Source of the DNA: Planctomycetota bacterium
Lineage (GTDB): Bacteria; Planctomycetota; Planctomycetia; Pirellulales; Pirellulaceae
Direction of reading: 5' to 3'
Assembly: GCA_026692845.1 (NCBI GenBank)
Contig: JAPLNM010000098.1
Coordinates: 1 to 64,000 of the forward strand
DNA length: 64,000 bases
The translations under genes were made by a program, and so were the position numbers. Within the stretch, counting starts at the first letter, position 1. Each line of letters begins with the position of its first letter. Below are positions 28,945 through 37,495 of this stretch, piece by piece. The notes under the pieces are model-generated. The model saw nothing but the letters and a program-made list of their open reading frames with translations, was not told the DNA's origin and did not search any database.

Positions 28945-30808
28945 AACGGGGCGGGACGTTCAGGCCGAAGAGGCCGAAGATTTCGTTGCGATTGAGCCCC
29001 AAGTTCGTCGGCGTACCGGCTTCGGCAAAAAGGGTCTTGAGCAATTCCCTTTTCTCCGACAAGACTGCATCGATCCGCTGCTCGATCGTTTCGACGGCCA
29101 TCATCCGAGTGACCGTCACGGCCTTTTTGACCCCCAATCGATGGGCACGATTGATGGCCTGGTCCTCGACGGCCGGATTCCACCACCGATCGAACAGGAA
29201 CACGTAATGGCAGAACTGCAAGTTCAAGCCCACGGCACCGGCTCCATAGCTCATGAGGATCACATTGCACGAAGGATCGTTTCGGAATCGTTCGATCACT
29301 CCATCGCGGCGGTTCGACGCGATACGGCCGTGGTACTCGACGGGATTGAAACGTGCGAGCCTCTCGGAAATCACATCCAGAGTCGACACCCATTGGCTAA
29401 AGACGATCGCTTTTTGTCCGCTTGCGGCGATCTCTTCCATATCGGCTTCCAAGCGTTCGAGTTTGCTGCTCGCGCCGGTGACTGGATCGAAGTTGCAGAT
29501 CTGCTTGAGCCGTAGCACCAATTCGAAAACGTGCTGAACGGTCACCGATTCGCCGAGGTCCGCAAGATGCACGACACCTTCCTCCTCGGCGATCTTGTAG
29601 CTGGCGCGTTGCTCGGGGGACAACTCCAGATCCGCGTTGCGGTAAAGACGCGGCGGCATGTCCTTGAGCACCTTGTCTTTGGTCCGTCGCAAAATATGGT
29701 CGCGCGTAGCGTGGCCAAGCGACTTCAAATGCATATCGTCGCGCAGGTGCCCTGGCGAGAGGAACTCGAAGATGCTCACAAGGTCTTCGATGGAGTTTTC
29801 GATCGGCGTTCCGGTCAGCGCCCATGAACGGCTTCGTGGGATCGATCGGACCACTTCGCTCGTCGTGCTATTGCGGTTCTTGATCCTCTGCGCTTCGTCC
29901 AAAAGGACCAAATCAAAAAAGAGCGATTCGCCATCGATGATCGATGAGTCCTTGAGCATCAGCTCATAGTTAGCGATTTTCACTGGAGCCTGCGGGTTCG
30001 ACCAGACCCAGGCCCTTTTGCTTGAATCCCCTTCGATCACCGCGATAGGGATTTCAGGAGCCCACTGCCGAAACTCCCGCATCCAGTTGGTCACCAAGGG
30101 TTTCGGGCACACCAGCAGCGCGTTGCGAATTTCACCCGAAAGCAAAAGCATGCGGATCGCAGTGATCGCTTGCATCGTCTTTCCCAATCCCATTTCATCG
30201 GCAAGGATCGCCGAGGATCGAGCATAGAGAAATGCGATGCCATCCATCTGATAAGGAAACGGCTGAAACGGGAACGTCAACTTCGCGTTCTGAACGATCG
30301 ACTCCAAGGGCGGTTGCAACACATAGTACAGACGGTCCTCCAAGCGGATCAGGTTCCGCGGAGGCTTGATTCGTGTTTTCTTGCCAGTGTTGTTCGGTCC
30401 CTGGGAGCCACAATCCGTCGTTGGATCCTCGGCCGTCGAGTCCTCCGCACAGGCGCCGTTCACTTCGGGGCCTTGAGCCTCGGACCCCTTCCCATGGTTT
30501 GGACCAATTGCCAACGGAGTCTTGATGGCCCAATGGGGCGACTCGGGAAACGAAAAGCCAATGGCCTTCGGGAGTGGATGCGCAAGTTGGATCGCAAGGA
30601 CCTTCGGGGCAGCAGCCACACAGAGTCCCGAGTACTCGGCCATGGCGTTGTGCATTCTGGGCAGCGTTTCGACGACAAGCTCGCTTTGCCAGAGGTCAAC
30701 GGTAGGCCAGAGGTCAACGGTAGGTAAGTCCGCAAGTTCGCTCCAAAGCGTCGTCGGGTAGAACTCCGAGACAACCTCGAGAGGCACAGACCCCTGGGAG
30801 TCGTTCAT
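28925..30808 (-). CDS. SNF2-family DEAD/DEAH-box helicase
   Basis: A 627-residue SWI2/SNF2 ATPase that translocates on double-stranded DNA. Motif I is DEMGLGKTMQ with Lys210, motif II DEAQ near 304, motif III WALTGTPIENSIEDL near 330, and motifs V/VI LMSYGAGAVGLNLQ and QAINRAHRLGVKK toward the C-terminus. The N-terminal ~180 residues are family-specific and poorly conserved; no SWIM zinc finger is seen. A duplicated TVDLWP/TVDLWQ (18-bp repeat) lies near residue 30. It starts 2 bp after a small gene of unknown function and is probably co-expressed with it. A role in chromatin-like remodelling or repair is inferred. Confidence 0.93.
   Translation of the reverse strand: MNDSQGSVPLEVVSEFYPTTLWSELADLPTVDLWPTVDLWQSELVVETLPRMHNAMAEYSGLCVAAAPKVLAIQLAHPLPKAIGFSFPESPHWAIKTPLAIGPNHGKGSEAQGPEVNGACAEDSTAEDPTTDCGSQGPNNTGKKTRIKPPRNLIRLEDRLYYVLQPPLESIVQNAKLTFPFQPFPYQMDGIAFLYARSSAILADEMGLGKTMQAITAIRMLLLSGEIRNALLVCPKPLVTNWMREFRQWAPEIPIAVIEGDSSKRAWVWSNPQAPVKIANYELMLKDSSIIDGESLFFDLVLLDEAQRIKNRNSTTSEVVRSIPRSRSWALTGTPIENSIEDLVSIFEFLSPGHLRDDMHLKSLGHATRDHILRRTKDKVLKDMPPRLYRNADLELSPEQRASYKIAEEEGVVHLADLGESVTVQHVFELVLRLKQICNFDPVTGASSKLERLEADMEEIAASGQKAIVFSQWVSTLDVISERLARFNPVEYHGRIASNRRDGVIERFRNDPSCNVILMSYGAGAVGLNLQFCHYVFLFDRWWNPAVEDQAINRAHRLGVKKAVTVTRMMAVETIEQRIDAVLSEKRELLKTLFAEAGTPTNLGLNRNEIFGLFGLNVPPRFKGFAA
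30689..30724. repeat. 18-bp tandem duplication in the SNF2 gene
   Basis: Two exact copies of ccagaggtcaacggtagg in frame, duplicating TVDLWP near the N-terminus. Confidence 0.95.
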
Positions 30809-30810
30809 AC

Positions 30811-31455
30811 TTAAGCCGCCTTGGTTCGGGGGTGCGCCTCGGCCAACGCTTCGATGATCCGTTCGAATGGCTCGCGCAGATCATGTTCGCTCGCATACGA
30901 TTCGATCAACCCATCGACCGAGTCGAGGTCGCAGCGGTAGGACTCCAAACAGCAAAACTGATAGTGCTCGGCAGACCTTTGTGCGTACTCCGAAGCATTC
31001 CGCTGATAACTCGGTGTTTGAAAACCATGATCGAGGCTCGTGGGGTCCGAAGGTTCCCCGGTGGGCGAATGGTCCGCCGGGGTCCGAGTCTGGCTCGGTA
31101 GGTTGCGGACCCATAGGATGGGCAAGTCGATCCAATGGCGAACGCACAAGGCCGCGGGCGAATCGACCAAAACCACCTGGGGCTGAAGCTTTGCTCGCGA
31201 GAGCAACGCTCTGCAGATCTGCTCGCCGCAGAGAAATTCCTCGAGTGTCGGTCCAAAGAGGATCGACTGAGCCCGAGTCGGCTGAACCGGCACGGTGCAA
31301 TGGAATTCCAGGGGGCGGGCCACACTGTTGATCAGCAAATAGCCTCCGAAGTAGCCTTGGTCCAACCGCTGTCGGACCGAGACGAAACCCAGCGATTTTT
31401 GTGACAAAACGTTGTCTGATGCCATGCGACTTTGTTGTAAATCTTGCGAAACCAT
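30811..31455 (-). CDS. hypothetical protein upstream of SNF2 helicase
   Basis: A 214-residue soluble protein that I do not recognise. It contains mixed alpha/beta sequence (GFVSVRQRLDQGYFGGYLLI near 28, then ILFGPTLEEFLCGEQICRAL near 65) and a helical C-terminus ending in EALAEAHPRTKAA. The coding start is uncertain: ATG at 31455 (MVSQDLQQSR) or the internal MASDNV. Its stop is 2 bp from the SNF2 ATG, so the two genes form a pair and the product may be a SNF2 partner. The frame lacks competing overlaps and codon use matches its neighbours. Confidence 0.75.
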   Translation of the reverse strand: MVSQDLQQSRMASDNVLSQKSLGFVSVRQRLDQGYFGGYLLINSVARPLEFHCTVPVQPTRAQSILFGPTLEEFLCGEQICRALLSRAKLQPQVVLVDSPAALCVRHWIDLPILWVRNLPSQTRTPADHSPTGEPSDPTSLDHGFQTPSYQRNASEYAQRSAEHYQFCCLESYRCDLDSVDGLIESYASEHDLREPFERIIEALAEAHPRTKAA

Positions 31456-31582
31456 CTGCGATGAAGGTCAAAGACCCCGCCCTAAGCTTCGACGCGCCGA
31501 GCAGGATCTGTCCAGACATCGCCTCCCAAGCCGACTTGTCGACACAAATTCGCCAAATTAACAAGCCACTCGTTCCGAAAAC

Positions 31583-31612
31583 TCGACTTTTGAGCACCCT
31601 CGACGATATACT
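31583..31612 (+). promoter_or_regulatory. candidate promoter for the coiled-coil gene at 31685
   Basis: TCGACT and TATACT are separated by 18 bp, 73 bases before the ATG. The -10 is identical to those seen at 42993 and 63271. Confidence 0.4.
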
Positions 31613-31684
31613 GAATATCCAGAGAGCTTTCTGGCGATCTCCGGCTTGTTTCTCCATCTAGAGCCTCTTTGCAAGCAAATCACC

Positions 31685-32182
31685 ATGTCTAACGACCCAG
31701 GACCATTTTCTCCCATTTTTTCGATCAATGTGTCGGCCGAGGCCTCCAGCGGGCAAAACGCCCCGGCTCAGGCTGCCAACGCGCCGGCGACGAATCGAAA
31801 CCTGGATGTCGGCACGGCCATGATCGCCCTGATGAGGCAATTGGTCGACGCTCAGAACCGTCAAAATCAGATGGTCGAGCAGATGCTTCAAATCAATCGC
31901 CAAGTCCTCCAAAACACCCAGCAAGCCAATACGCAGCGCCAAAACGAGATGAACCAGTGGCGAAGCGCCAACCCGGAGTTGGTCCAAGCCTGCCGCAGTG
32001 CGCTTGAAACGCTCTCGGCGGTTCAAACCGATTTTTTAGAGAAGATGACCTCGGAGGTCGAGGACACCCAGGAGCAACTCGTAGACAGTGAATACATGTT
32101 CGCCGACTTCCTCGATCGCTTCGGTCCTCGCATGGCCCATCTCAATGGGATCCTTCAAATCCTCAATCACTTAGTCGGCTAG
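31685..32182 (+). CDS. coiled-coil protein, function unknown
   Basis: A 165-residue protein without signal peptide. Residues 1-40 are Ala/Asn/Pro-rich. The next region (~50-85) is Gln/Asn/Met-rich and likely coiled coil (RQLVDAQNRQNQMVEQMLQI, then NRQVLQNTQQ). The C-terminal ~80 residues are acidic and helical with conserved-looking Tyr/Phe positions (EDTQEQLVDSEYMFADFLDR). The ATG at 31685 (MSNDPGPF) is preferred to the in-frame start at 31646, whose extra residues look like leader DNA. It precedes the RidA gene by 70 bp on the same strand. No family is recognised. Confidence 0.75.
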   Translation: MSNDPGPFSPIFSINVSAEASSGQNAPAQAANAPATNRNLDVGTAMIALMRQLVDAQNRQNQMVEQMLQINRQVLQNTQQANTQRQNEMNQWRSANPELVQACRSALETLSAVQTDFLEKMTSEVEDTQEQLVDSEYMFADFLDRFGPRMAHLNGILQILNHLVG

Positions 32183-32252
32183 CCAATTAGTCGGTTAGCC
32201 ACTGCGTCGGCTCGCTAGCGGCTGTCGAATCGCATCGCTCCGGAATGGAACT

Positions 32253-32729
32253 ATGGAATCTCTCGAAACAAAACTTCAATCGCTAGGCTGGACACTTCCG
32301 CCTGCCCCCAAGCCCGTCGGGCTCTACAAACCCGTCTTGATCGTCGGCAACTTAGCTTACGTGTCCGGACACGGTCCACTGCTTGCCGATGGCTCGCTGA
32401 TGCTCGGGCGCGTCGGCCTGGACCTGGACGTCACGGCAGGCCAAGCCGCCGCCAAGCAGACTGCATTGGCCATGCTCGCTACATTGCGAAAAGAGCTTTC
32501 GAGTCTCGATCGTCTTGTTCGCATCGTCAAGACGCTCGGATTGGTCCGTTGCACCGATGAGTTTGGCCAAAGCCCTCTGGTCATCAATGGATTCAGCCAA
32601 GTCTTCGTCGACCTACTTGGAAACGACCTTGGGATCGGCGCTCGAAGCGCCCTGGGTACCAACTCGCTACCCAACGGAATGGCCGTCGAGGTCGAAGCGA
32701 TATTCGAGATCAAGCCCCTTGCAGAATAA
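32253..32729 (+). CDS. RidA family protein (YjgF/YER057c/UK114)
   Basis: RidA-type protein of 158 residues, expected to act as a trimer that deaminates reactive enamine/imine intermediates of PLP enzymes. Recognisable are PVGLYKPVLIVGNLAYVSGH (~25-44), GRVGLDLDVTAGQAAAKQTA and the C-terminal GARSALGTNSLPNGMAVEVE. It belongs to the longer subfamily, where the catalytic Arg of classical RidA may differ (GARSALG is kept here). It is followed 6 bp later by rsmA, so they are likely co-transcribed. Confidence 0.9.
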   Translation: MESLETKLQSLGWTLPPAPKPVGLYKPVLIVGNLAYVSGHGPLLADGSLMLGRVGLDLDVTAGQAAAKQTALAMLATLRKELSSLDRLVRIVKTLGLVRCTDEFGQSPLVINGFSQVFVDLLGNDLGIGARSALGTNSLPNGMAVEVEAIFEIKPLAE

Positions 32730-32735
32730 GTCCTG

Positions 32736-33644
32736 ATGAGCGATCGGCAAACACTCAGTTTTCTCTCCCGGACGCTCCAACGCGCAGGCCTCCATCCGAA
32801 AACCAAGTACGGTCAAAATTTTTTGATCGACCTGAATTTGCTCAACCTGCTGGTCGATGGAGCGGACCTTTCGTCTCGCGACGTCGTACTGGAAATCGGG
32901 ACCGGTATGGGCTCGCTGACCAAAGCGCTCGCGACGCGCGTCGGGGCGGTTTTGACCGTCGAGGTCGACCGGGACCTCCAAGCGATTGCAGCTCGCGAAC
33001 TAGCCGATCATCCGAATGTGCGACTGCTGTGCTGCGATGCTTTGCGGAATAAAAACCACTTGCGGGCCGAGTTGCTCGATAATATCCGCGATGCGATGTC
33101 GCGGATCCCAGGATCGAAATTCAAACTCGTCGCGAACTTGCCCTACAACGTCGCGACACCCATCATCAGCAACCTGCTGAACGAAACTCCCCTGGTCGAA
33201 CGGATGGTCGTGACGATCCAAAAGGAACTCGGCGAAAGGATCATCGCTCCACCTAGTTGCAAAGACTACAGCGCGCTTTCGATCTGGATGCAGTCGCAGT
33301 GCGATTGCGAGATCTTGAGGATTTTGCCGCCGAGTGTTTTTTGGCCAAGGCCCAACGTCGACTCGGCCATCATCAGGATCATCCCCAATGCCACCAAGCG
33401 CGTACGAATCGTCGATTTGGAGTTCTTCCATACTCGACTTCGAGCGATGTTCTTGCACCGACGCAAGTTCCTCCGCAGCCAAGTCATCTCGGCCATGCAA
33501 GAGCACCTAACCAAAGAGCAGGTCGATGCGGTCTTGGCCCAACAGCACCTGGAACCCAACCTGCGAGCCGAGCAATTAACCGTCGAGCAGATGATCGCTC
33601 TGCTCGAGGCATGCCGCACCCACGCGCCACTGCCGACACCCTAA
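32736..33644 (+). CDS. rsmA: 16S rRNA dimethyladenosine transferase
   Basis: Also called KsgA; dimethylates two adjacent adenines in the 3' hairpin of 16S rRNA during 30S assembly. At 302 residues it is somewhat longer than the E. coli enzyme. Motifs are KYGQNFLIDLNLL near residue 25, the SAM site LEIGTGMGSLTKAL near 53, VEVDRDL and the catalytic NLPYNVATPIISNLL near 132. The C-terminal RNA-binding domain (FFHTRLRAMFLHRRKFLRSQ) is present. It lies 6 bp after the RidA gene and 49 bp before a secreted DUF1549 gene. Confidence 0.97.
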   Translation: MSDRQTLSFLSRTLQRAGLHPKTKYGQNFLIDLNLLNLLVDGADLSSRDVVLEIGTGMGSLTKALATRVGAVLTVEVDRDLQAIAARELADHPNVRLLCCDALRNKNHLRAELLDNIRDAMSRIPGSKFKLVANLPYNVATPIISNLLNETPLVERMVVTIQKELGERIIAPPSCKDYSALSIWMQSQCDCEILRILPPSVFWPRPNVDSAIIRIIPNATKRVRIVDLEFFHTRLRAMFLHRRKFLRSQVISAMQEHLTKEQVDAVLAQQHLEPNLRAEQLTVEQMIALLEACRTHAPLPTP

Positions 33645-33693
33645 GCCCACCCACTTAAGCCCACCCCCTAAGCCCCATTGAGTCGGACCTACC

Positions 33694-36237
33694 ATGCGGA
33701 CCACCTCAACGTTTCGTCTTGTTGCGATCCTGTTTGCCGCCCTGCTCTTTGAGTTCTGTGGATCGACGGATCTGATAGCCCAAGACTCCGATGCGATCGA
33801 CTTCAATCGCGATATCCGACCGATCCTTTCGGAGAATTGCCTCTACTGCCACGGCCAAGACGCCAACAAACGCCAAGCCGATGTGCGACTCGATCAGCCC
33901 ACCGATGCAGTCCATCAAATCGTAGATCGCATCGATTCGACCGACCCAGAGACACTCATGCCTCCGCCGAAATCGAATCGGCGACTGAATCAAGCACAAA
34001 AGGATCTTCTCAAACGTTGGATCGCAAGCGGCGCAAAGTATTCGAACCACTGGGCCTTTGAATCCCCCCGGCGAACGGTGGTTCCAACACAGCCGATAGC
34101 CGCAAACACGGCCCCGTGGGCCAACGAACCGCTCGATGCATTCATCGCCCAAGGGCACCTAGAGCAAGGCCTCCGGCCGAGCGAACCGGCCGACCGACAC
34201 ACTCTGATCAAACGCCTCTATGCAGACCTGATCGGATTGCCACCCGATCCGCAAACCGTCGACGCGTTTGCCAACGACTCCGATCCGATGGCCTACGAAC
34301 GGACCGTCGACCAACTCCTTGCCCATCCTGCTTACGGCGAACGGATGAGCCTCCCTTGGCTCGATGCTGCTCGCTATGCCGATAGCAATGGATTCCAACA
34401 AGACGGGGATACTTGGCAATGGCTCTGGCGCGATTGGGTGGTGCGCGCTCTCAATGAGAATCTCCCCTTCGATCAATTCACCCTTTGGCAACTCGCCGGC
34501 GACCTTTTGCCCGATGCGACGATCGATCAAAAGATCGCTAGCGGATTCAATCGCAATCATTTGCTCAATGGCGAAGGAGGAGCGATTGCCGAAGAACAAC
34601 GCTTTGTGATCCTCTTCGATCGGATCGATACGACAGCCACCACTTGGCTAGGCTTGACGATGGCCTGCGCGCAGTGCCATGACCACAAGTACGATCCGAT
34701 CACGATGCGCGACTATTATGCGATGATGGACGCCTTCAATCGGGTCCCCGAAAGCGGTGTGCCGCAGTATTTTTCCAGCCGCGTTCGGGTCGCTCCCCCT
34801 GTGCTCGAACTGCCCACCGAAGAAAACAAAAGACGGATCGAGGAGTATGAGTCCAAGCTCACCGGACTTCAGAAAGAAGCGCAACCGCTGATCGATGCGG
34901 CCTTCAACGGCTGGCGATTGGGAATCGTTCCAAGCACTCCAGGAGTACCTGAAACGATCGTCGCGGTGCTGAACAAACCCGAAGCGGACCGAACCGATGA
35001 GGAAAAAAAGAATCTTGAACCCTCGCTGCGGAAGCATTTCGATGAGAAGGTGCTGAGCAATCTGACGGCCAAGATTCCACCGCTGGCAGCACAGCAACCG
35101 GTTCGAAATGAACTCAACGCGTACCGCGCCGACCAAATCCCTCGACCGATGATCATGAGCGACGCGCAACCGCGTCCAACCCACATGCTCGAACGCGGCG
35201 AGTACCTCAAACCCCGCGACCCTGTCGCGTTTGATACTCCAGCCTTCCTGCCGAAACTTCCCGAGAACGCTCCCCGCAATCGGCTCGGGCTCGCGCAATG
35301 GCTCGTCGCACCGCAACACCCACTGACGGCACGCGTGGCTGTCAACCGCGTCTGGCAGCATTTCTTCGGCATAGGACTGATCAAAACCACCGAAGACTTT
35401 GGGGTCCAAAGCCAGTACCCAGTCCATGGGCCACTGCTGGATTATCTTTCCGTCGAGTACCGCGACCAAGGGTGGGATACCAAACGCCTTCACCGCAGCT
35501 TGGTCCTAAGCTCGACCTACAGGCAATCGAGTCGAGCAACTCAAGAGCAACGATCCAAAGACCCAGAGAACCAATGGGTCGCCCGCGCAGGCCGCTTCCG
35601 CATGCCCGCGATGGTCCTGCGCGATTGGGCTTTGGCCTCCTCGAATTTGATGGACTCTCGTATCGGTGGAGTCCCGGTCTATCCCTACCAACCCGAGGGG
35701 ATCTGGGATTCGCTGGCGATCACCAAGGAACGCGATTTTACTTATCCTAAATCCTCCGGCGCGAATCTTTACCGCAAAAGCTTGTACACATTTTGGCGAA
35801 GGACCGTAGGACCTGCTAACATGTTCGATGCTTCGAATCGCCAAGCCTGCCGCGTGCGAGCCTCGCAGACGAGCACTCCGCTGCATGCCCTGACGACCTT
35901 GAACGATCCGACCTGGGTCGAAGCAGCCAAGAACTTAGCGATTCTTGCCGCCCAAGACACCCGCGATGCGGGAGATCAATTGCAATTCATCGCCCGGCGA
36001 ATCCTATCGCGAAATCTCAGCCAGGAGGAACTTCAGATCCTGCGCAAGGCGTTGGTCAAACAACAAGACCTCTATGGCTTGGATCGCGATTCGGCACTGG
36101 CGCTGCTGAGCAACGGGGAAAGCAAGCCCAGTTCGGCCCCCTCCCCGATCGAACTGGCCTCCCCGATCGAACTGGCCTCGCTTTGCAACGTGTGCTTGAC
36201 CTTGATGAATCTCGACGAAGCCTTGTGCCGGGAGTGA
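33694..36237 (+). CDS. secreted cytochrome c-like DUF1549/DUF1553 protein
   Basis: An 847-residue planctomycete protein with signal peptide (LVAILFAALLFEFCGSTDLIA, residues ~9-29 overall). The PSCyt1 heme motif is CLYCH at residues 49-53. DUF1549 follows with CAQCHDHKYDP near 326, then DUF1553 from about 529 (LAQWLVAPQHPLTARVAVNR). Near the C-terminus an 18-bp duplication repeats SPIELA. Unlike the other loci there is no DUF1501 partner next to it; instead an exported asparaginase-like gene begins 9 bp downstream. Exported redox-type role inferred; activity unknown. Confidence 0.91.
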   Translation: MRTTSTFRLVAILFAALLFEFCGSTDLIAQDSDAIDFNRDIRPILSENCLYCHGQDANKRQADVRLDQPTDAVHQIVDRIDSTDPETLMPPPKSNRRLNQAQKDLLKRWIASGAKYSNHWAFESPRRTVVPTQPIAANTAPWANEPLDAFIAQGHLEQGLRPSEPADRHTLIKRLYADLIGLPPDPQTVDAFANDSDPMAYERTVDQLLAHPAYGERMSLPWLDAARYADSNGFQQDGDTWQWLWRDWVVRALNENLPFDQFTLWQLAGDLLPDATIDQKIASGFNRNHLLNGEGGAIAEEQRFVILFDRIDTTATTWLGLTMACAQCHDHKYDPITMRDYYAMMDAFNRVPESGVPQYFSSRVRVAPPVLELPTEENKRRIEEYESKLTGLQKEAQPLIDAAFNGWRLGIVPSTPGVPETIVAVLNKPEADRTDEEKKNLEPSLRKHFDEKVLSNLTAKIPPLAAQQPVRNELNAYRADQIPRPMIMSDAQPRPTHMLERGEYLKPRDPVAFDTPAFLPKLPENAPRNRLGLAQWLVAPQHPLTARVAVNRVWQHFFGIGLIKTTEDFGVQSQYPVHGPLLDYLSVEYRDQGWDTKRLHRSLVLSSTYRQSSRATQEQRSKDPENQWVARAGRFRMPAMVLRDWALASSNLMDSRIGGVPVYPYQPEGIWDSLAITKERDFTYPKSSGANLYRKSLYTFWRRTVGPANMFDASNRQACRVRASQTSTPLHALTTLNDPTWVEAAKNLAILAAQDTRDAGDQLQFIARRILSRNLSQEELQILRKALVKQQDLYGLDRDSALALLSNGESKPSSAPSPIELASPIELASLCNVCLTLMNLDEALCRE
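36141..36176. repeat. 18-bp tandem duplication in the DUF1549 gene
   Basis: Two exact copies of ctccccgatcgaactggc, in frame, duplicating SPIELA near the C-terminus. Confidence 0.95.
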
Positions 36238-36246
36238 AAAAACAGC

Positions 36247-37437
36247 ATGCCTTGGAACCTCCAACCCGTCGAGATTCCCGTTAAATCCTGCGATCCAGAT
36301 GCCCTCTGGCGAATCCTCGCTCGGTCGATCACTCGCCTTGCAGGGTGGGCAAGTCTCCTGGCGGGTATTGCGAATTGCTATGGTCAAAATCCCAACGAAG
36401 TCCATTCTGCCGAGTTAACCTGCACCGTGACCGAATCCCAAACGCATCCTTCGAACTCCAACCAACCCCGCTGGACGATCGCCATCCATGGTGGCGCAGG
36501 AGGCGACCTGGATCGCTGGACAGCGGCCCAGCGCCAGGTTCGCATCGAAGGGCTCGGCAAAGCCCTGCGTACCGGGACGCAGATGCTTGAAAAATCCGCC
36601 AAAGCGATCGATGTGGTCGAAGCCGTCGTGCGCGTTCTCGAAGACGATCCGAACTTTAATGCCGGCCGCGGTGCGGTTCTGAATGAAATCGGTGAACATT
36701 CGCTCGATGCGAGCCTCATGGACGGCTCGGACCTGAGTTGCGGTGCCGTCGCCAACGTGCGCAAGTCCCGCAACCCGATCTCCCTTGCCAGGGCCGTTCG
36801 GGACAAAACCCCACACGTCTTTTTGGTCGGCCAAGAAGCCGACGCTTTTGGCATCCAATTGCAATTGCCCACCGAAGAGAGCCAATATTTCAAAACCCAA
36901 GAGCAAATCGAAAGCTGGAACGAATGGAAGAAACGCCAAGCGACCAAGCCGCAGGCCACCTCGCGGTTCGATCACGATCGAGGCCAAGATCGACTGTTCT
37001 ATCTGGGTACCGTCGGATGCGTGGCGATGGACACGCACGGGAATCTCGCCGCGGCCACAAGCACAGGCGGCCTGCTCGGTAAAAAATACGGTCGCATCGG
37101 CGACACTCCAATCATCGGGGCCGGAACCTATGCCAACAACGCGACCTGCGCCGTCAGTTGCACAGGCGTCGGCGAATTGTTCATCCGAAACCATATCGCC
37201 TCAGCCATCTCCTCGCGGATGGAGTACCTCAAAGAATCGTTGCACGATGCGGCTCAGCACGCGATCGAAAAAACCTTACCCTCCGACTCCGGTGGCGTGA
37301 TCTGCGTCGATGCCCAAGGGAACATCGAGACGATCTACAACACCCCGATCATGGCCCGGGGACAAGCCAACAGCGAAGGCCTTTTCCGAGTGGGCTTGGC
37401 CGACTTTGCGGGTCCTGACGATTCCTCTCAACGATAG
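36247..37437 (+). CDS. isoaspartyl peptidase / L-asparaginase (Ntn-hydrolase), exported
   Basis: Type-2 asparaginase of the N-terminal nucleophile family; hydrolyses isoaspartyl dipeptides or asparagine. The catalytic domain begins WTIAIHGGAGGDLDRW near residue 78, with NAGRGAVLNEIGEHSLDAS near 138. The autocleavage nucleophile is Thr255 in YLGTVGCVAMD, with the substrate loop GGLLGKKYGRIGDTPIIGAG and TGVGELFIR. The first ~47 residues include a hydrophobic segment (ARSITRLAGWASLLAGIA), suggesting export. It follows the DUF1549 gene by 9 bp, so it is probably in that operon. The start at 36247 is the first ATG; shorter starts lack the hydrophobic leader. Confidence 0.92.
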   Translation: MPWNLQPVEIPVKSCDPDALWRILARSITRLAGWASLLAGIANCYGQNPNEVHSAELTCTVTESQTHPSNSNQPRWTIAIHGGAGGDLDRWTAAQRQVRIEGLGKALRTGTQMLEKSAKAIDVVEAVVRVLEDDPNFNAGRGAVLNEIGEHSLDASLMDGSDLSCGAVANVRKSRNPISLARAVRDKTPHVFLVGQEADAFGIQLQLPTEESQYFKTQEQIESWNEWKKRQATKPQATSRFDHDRGQDRLFYLGTVGCVAMDTHGNLAAATSTGGLLGKKYGRIGDTPIIGAGTYANNATCAVSCTGVGELFIRNHIASAISSRMEYLKESLHDAAQHAIEKTLPSDSGGVICVDAQGNIETIYNTPIMARGQANSEGLFRVGLADFAGPDDSSQR

Positions 37438-37495
37438 CACCCATGCCTTCCGATCTAGCACGGTAGGATTTCGTGTACCTCTTAAGGTTCCTTCT

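Noticed and set aside
36415-37194. 259-codon minus-strand frame
   Set aside because: It is antisense to the asparaginase-like gene, whose catalytic motifs are intact.
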